Shown one piece after another: positions 7,539 through 10,187 of a DNA stretch of 10,187 nucleotides; position 1 is the first letter of the stretch, and each line of letters opens with the position of its first letter. The notes beneath the pieces were generated by a model, which had not been told where the DNA came from, made no database searches, and saw nothing but the letters and a program-made list of their open reading frames with translations. Source of the stretch: Chitinophagaceae bacterium (GTDB lineage Bacteria > Bacteroidota > Bacteroidia > Chitinophagales > Chitinophagaceae); the NCBI GenBank assembly GCA_003455235.1, contig DMRT01000096.1, forward strand, positions 1 through 10,187, in the 5' to 3' direction. A program made the position numbers and the translations under genes.

Positions 7539-7575
7539 TTTTTTGCTGCCGCAAAGCTAAGAAATTTTTACTTTG
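7539..7575 (+). promoter_or_regulatory. Candidate promoter for the ung-plsC operon
   Basis: A -33-like TTTTTTG (7539-7545) is followed after 23 bp by TACTTTG (7569-7575). The second box is one base shorter than the TAnnTTTG consensus. Transcription would start near 7581, giving a leader of about 13 nt to the ATG at 7594. The fit is imperfect but the position is right. It overlaps the tRNA promoter on the other strand. Confidence 0.38.
7552..7559 (-). promoter_or_regulatory. Candidate -7 element of the tRNA-Arg promoter
   Basis: The minus strand reads TAGCTTTG, an exact TAnnTTTG match, ending 14 bp upstream of the first tRNA base (7537). No clear -33 TTG box is present at normal spacing. Position and sequence fit a promoter with a short 5' leader for RNase P to remove. 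Confidence 0.45.
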
Positions 7576-7593
7576 CATGTAATCTCTACAGCA

Positions 7594-8277
7594 ATGGAAG
7601 TAAAAATTGAATCATCATGGAAAGAAGTGTTGCAGCATGAATTCAGCAAACCCTACTTCCAGCAGGTGGTTACCTTCCTGAAAACAGAAAAAGCAGCCGG
7701 CAAGACCATCTACCCCCCGGGCTCCCTTATCTTCAATGCCTTTAATCAAACGCCTTTTTCAAAAGTTAAAGTGGTATTGCTTGGCCAGGATCCGTACCAC
7801 GGCGCCGGGCAGGCTCACGGGCTCAGCTTCTCTGTTCCCAACGGCATCAAACCCCCGCCATCGCTCGTAAATATTTTCAAAGAGATACAAAACGACATCG
7901 GCGTTGCCATGCCCGCGTCCTATGGAAACCTCACCCGCTGGGCCGAACAAGGAGTACTGCTGCTCAACGCTGCCTTAACGGTTCGGGCCAACGAACCTTT
8001 CAGTCATGCCAAAAGCGGCTGGGCCGAATTCACCGATGCCGTAATCCAGAAAATATCGGATGAAAAAAAAGGCATCGTGTTTTTGTTGTGGGGACGCTTT
8101 GCGCAGGACAAACAGATCCTCATCGACGAAACCAAACATTTTGTGCTGAAGGCGGCACATCCCTCTCCTTTTTCGGCCGACAAAGGTTTCTTTGGCTGCA
8201 AACATTTTTCAAAAACAAATGAGTTGCTGGTAAAACAGGGCATAGCCCCCATCGACTGGAAACTATTAACACCGTAG
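7594..8277 (+). CDS. ung: Uracil-DNA glycosylase (family 1)
   Basis: This cytoplasmic enzyme removes uracil from DNA and starts base excision repair. The 227-residue length is close to E. coli Ung (229). Key motifs are intact. GQDPYHG (64-70) carries catalytic D66, F79 in GLSFSV stacks on uracil, and N125 in LLLNAALTV recognises the base. H189 starts the HPSPFS loop (189-194) that inserts into the minor groove. All four match E. coli positions within two residues. The frame also has an upstream TTG at 7573, but the ATG at 7594 gives the family length and sits just after the predicted promoter. It is followed 10 bp later by the plsC-type gene, probably co-transcribed. Confidence 0.97.
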   Translation: MEVKIESSWKEVLQHEFSKPYFQQVVTFLKTEKAAGKTIYPPGSLIFNAFNQTPFSKVKVVLLGQDPYHGAGQAHGLSFSVPNGIKPPPSLVNIFKEIQNDIGVAMPASYGNLTRWAEQGVLLLNAALTVRANEPFSHAKSGWAEFTDAVIQKISDEKKGIVFLLWGRFAQDKQILIDETKHFVLKAAHPSPFSADKGFFGCKHFSKTNELLVKQGIAPIDWKLLTP

Positions 8278-8287
8278 ATTTGCCGGA

Positions 8288-9019
8288 ATGAAATTCGTCA
8301 AAAACATTTTCGGACATATCTGGGCATGCTGGGGACTCATTACTTTTCTCATCAGTTTCCTCGTCATCATCATCCCGGCAATGCTTACACACCTGGTTAA
8401 GGACCCCAAAGGGCAGGATTATTTTATCCGTATTGCCAGGGCCTGGATGAATGTGTGGCTGTTTGTGGTGGGATGCCCCGTAACCATCCGCGGCAAAGAA
8501 CATTTTAGGAAAGGAGAAACCTATGTGGTGGTATTCAACCACAATGCTTTTTTAGATGTGCCTTTATCGGCGCCCTATGTACCTGGCCCCAATAAAACCA
8601 TTGCCAAAGCTTCTTTTGCAAAAATCCCGCTGTTCGGTGCTTTTTACAGCAAGGGATCGGTGCTGGTTGACCGTAAAGATGAAAAAAGCCGCGGCAAAAG
8701 TTTTGATGCCATGAAAAAAGTGCTGTCCTCGGGCATGCACATGTGTATCTACCCCGAAGGAACCCGCAACCGCAGCGACAAACCCATCAAACCATTTTAC
8801 GACGGCGCTTTCCGCCTGGCAGCGGCCGCACAAAAGGACATTGTTCCCTGCGTAATCAGGGGAACAAAAGAAGCCATGCCCATCCATAAAAAATTCTTTT
8901 TTCTGCCCACCCGTTTATCCATGCAATTCTTACCTCCGGTTTCATCTGCCAATATCAGCGTGGAGCAATTGAAAGAAAAGGTGTATAACATTATGCTGGA
9001 AGAATACACTAAGAAATGA
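8288..9019 (+). CDS. plsC: 1-acyl-sn-glycerol-3-phosphate acyltransferase (PlsC family)
   Basis: This 243-residue membrane-associated enzyme probably acylates lysophosphatidic acid to phosphatidic acid in phospholipid synthesis. Residues 11-34 are a hydrophobic N-terminal segment, and 50-63 are also apolar. Acyltransferase motif I is N84-HNAFLD (H85, D90, the HX4D catalytic pair). Motif II is around FYSKGSVLVDR (119-129), motif III is YPEGTR (155-160), and motif IV is IVPCVIRGT (185-193). All blocks are present and the length is normal. Related acyltransferases share these motifs and some acylate other lipids such as ornithine lipids, so substrate is known only at family level. The ATG at 8288 lies 10 bp after the ung stop. 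Its own stop is 7 bp from that of the convergent lptD gene. Confidence 0.88.
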   Translation: MKFVKNIFGHIWACWGLITFLISFLVIIIPAMLTHLVKDPKGQDYFIRIARAWMNVWLFVVGCPVTIRGKEHFRKGETYVVVFNHNAFLDVPLSAPYVPGPNKTIAKASFAKIPLFGAFYSKGSVLVDRKDEKSRGKSFDAMKKVLSSGMHMCIYPEGTRNRSDKPIKPFYDGAFRLAAAAQKDIVPCVIRGTKEAMPIHKKFFFLPTRLSMQFLPPVSSANISVEQLKEKVYNIMLEEYTKK

Positions 9020-9037
9020 TCCTGTTTTACAGATCAT
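9016..9037. other. Hairpin spanning the two convergent stop codons (plsC/lptD)
   Basis: 9016-9025 pairs with 9029-9037: ATGAT + CTGT against ACAG + ATCAT, a 9-bp stem with one bulged C (9021) and loop TTT (9026-9028). The plsC stop TGA (9017-9019) and the lptD stop TAA (minus strand, 9029-9027) both fall in it. There is no clean T tract on either side, so it is at best a weak terminator, or a structure protecting the mRNA end. Confidence 0.4.
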
Positions 9038-10187
9038 AGAAATACCTCGTCCGGTTAATGCGAAGGTCTCTCAACAAACCCGACTTCGGGTTAATGGTGA
9101 TTGTAAAGAATCTTGATTTACCCACCGGCGATAGATTAATGGACATCTGCCAGCAATGCATCTCACGGGTAAGGTACATGCTGATCATGCCCAGCTGCTT
9201 ATCGGTGATGTTGTATGAACCATTCACCCCGATCTGCCACTTGGGTGTAAGATTGAGCGTACCCGACCAGGTAACGTTTTGGGTAACGTAACCCTTATAG
9301 CCGGTACCCAGTCCATTCGGTATGCGGGAATAGTTAAGGGCGTAGGAAAGACTGATGCTCCACGGAATATTGAAGTTGGCAAACTCGCCCGGGTTATTGC
9401 GGATATAAGCCGCTTCCTGCTGGTATTCATCCAGCGGCATGCCGGTGTATGGATTCACCTGGTTAAGCACCGGGTTGGTATTGGGCAGCTTTTCACTTTT
9501 ATCGCCGCCTTTGAACTGGCTCTGCAAGGCGATGCTACCGCTGGTCATTTTACCAAGGGAAATTTTCCGGTTCCATACCAGCTTATCAATGAATTCGCCC
9601 CGATCATTCGTCAGGTAAGGAACCACAATGGCATTGGCGGATATACTGATCTTGTCAAAAAGATTGGTACGCATGTTAATGTTGAAAGGAGCAAGCTGGA
9701 AAGAGTCCTGCAGGAAATTATAACTGCTGGTGATGCTGAACCCATCAATGAGAGTTACTTTCTTCATCGCATCAGCGCTGGTATCTTTCCGGTTGCGGAC
9801 TTTCATCTGCAGGTTATTGTCGATACCAAAACTGATGCCCCCGAATTTACCTTCTCCAAATGCGCCGAAAACACCCCGCTGGTATACCGAATTTCTCCTA
9901 ATGGTGCCGAAAGTATCCACCTGTGTGGAATACCAGAATCTACGGTTCATATCAGGCTTATAACTCACCGAAAATTGCGGGCGCAGTTCATGCCTTATTG
10001 CTTTTACCGGGCTTTTCTTTCCGAACGTGAACAACCCGAAGATGCGGGTAGACACGCCCAGGCCAAAGTTCATTTCACGGGCGGTATAAAATCCCTTCTT
10101 AATGCTGGTATCTAATTTTTTATTGGCTGCATCCCAGCTGAGCAGGAATTTTTCCTGGTACCATTTCTCGGTATAACTCACACTGGG
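9027..10187 (-). CDS. lptD: LPS-assembly protein LptD (OstA-like), C-terminal part (gene cut by right window edge)
   Basis: The frame is open from the right edge for 386 codons to TAA. An internal GTG near 10181 is not a likely start, because there is no upstream stop and the family is much longer. LptD is the outer membrane barrel that inserts lipopolysaccharide into the outer leaflet with LptE. The fragment is rich in alternating beta-barrel strands. It contains the Bacteroidota LptD pattern FGKKSPVKAIRHELRPQFSV followed by SYKPD (in a typical relative, KAIRH...P...SYRPD). It ends with the characteristic tail MHCWQMSINLSPVGKSRFF ... INPKSGLLRDLRINRTRYFYD. The N-terminal OstA/jellyroll domain and the start lie beyond the window. 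Identification rests on remembered family patterns; the strand and stop are certain. No convincing terminator follows except the weak hairpin at 9016-9037. Confidence 0.82.
   Translation of the reverse strand, partial: PSVSYTEKWYQEKFLLSWDAANKKLDTSIKKGFYTAREMNFGLGVSTRIFGLFTFGKKSPVKAIRHELRPQFSVSYKPDMNRRFWYSTQVDTFGTIRRNSVYQRGVFGAFGEGKFGGISFGIDNNLQMKVRNRKDTSADAMKKVTLIDGFSITSSYNFLQDSFQLAPFNINMRTNLFDKISISANAIVVPYLTNDRGEFIDKLVWNRKISLGKMTSGSIALQSQFKGGDKSEKLPNTNPVLNQVNPYTGMPLDEYQQEAAYIRNNPGEFANFNIPWSISLSYALNYSRIPNGLGTGYKGYVTQNVTWSGTLNLTPKWQIGVNGSYNITDKQLGMISMYLTREMHCWQMSINLSPVGKSRFFTITINPKSGLLRDLRINRTRYFYDL

Noticed and set aside
7573..7593. Upstream TTG start for ung adding seven residues
   Set aside because: The TTG overlaps the predicted -7 box, and the ATG at 7594 gives the family's normal length.
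9279..10115. A 278-codon open frame on the plus strand opposite lptD
   Set aside because: It has no recognisable domain, and the minus-strand frame shows clear LptD family features through the same bases. Long antisense frames are common opposite genes with this composition.

Overview
The window looks like an ordinary chromosomal segment of a Bacteroidota bacterium, most likely of the Chitinophagia type; this placement is inferred from gene content and signals, not from a marker gene. It has a TonB-dependent receptor with an N-terminal carboxypeptidase-regulatory-like domain, an OmpA protein with thrombospondin type-3 repeats, and a Bacteroidota-style LptD. It also has a DUF3347 protein, several TAnnTTTG promoter elements in front of genes, and almost no Shine-Dalgarno sequences. 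Base composition and codon use look uniform, and I see no transposase, integrase, phage gene or CRISPR array.

Layout, left to right: (1) Minus strand, 1-2254: a two-gene unit read leftwards, with a small DUF3347 protein followed 41 bp later by a TonB-dependent receptor that runs off the left edge. (2) 2255-2389: a divergent promoter region. (3) Plus strand, 2390-4348: an ABC-F ATPase, ending at an 18-bp perfect inverted repeat (4373-4413) that serves as a two-way terminator. (4) Minus strand, 4433-5770: an OmpA-family outer membrane protein with a strong Bacteroidota promoter, preceded by a MATE-family exporter (5883-7310). (5) tRNA-Arg(UCU) on the minus strand (7464-7537). (6) Plus strand, 7594-9019: uracil-DNA glycosylase (ung) and a PlsC-type acyltransferase 10 bp apart, probably one operon. 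(7) Minus strand, 9027-10187: the C-terminal part of LptD, convergent with plsC and only 7 bp away, running off the right edge.

Most of the genes serve the cell envelope: a receptor, an OmpA wall anchor, an exporter, phospholipid synthesis and LPS export. Ung (DNA repair), ABC-F (ribosome-associated) and the tRNA are the exceptions. The envelope genes lie in separate transcription units and need not form one pathway. The only pair whose adjacency suggests a joint and less well known role is DUF3347 plus the TonB-dependent receptor, possibly in metal (copper) handling.

I did not find a convincing new system. The findings are modest: the DUF3347-receptor pair, a strong but misplaced Shine-Dalgarno sequence, overlapping divergent promoters at tRNA-Arg/ung, a hairpin covering two convergent stop codons, repeat tracts in the OmpA gene, and a recurring predicted short-leader arrangement.
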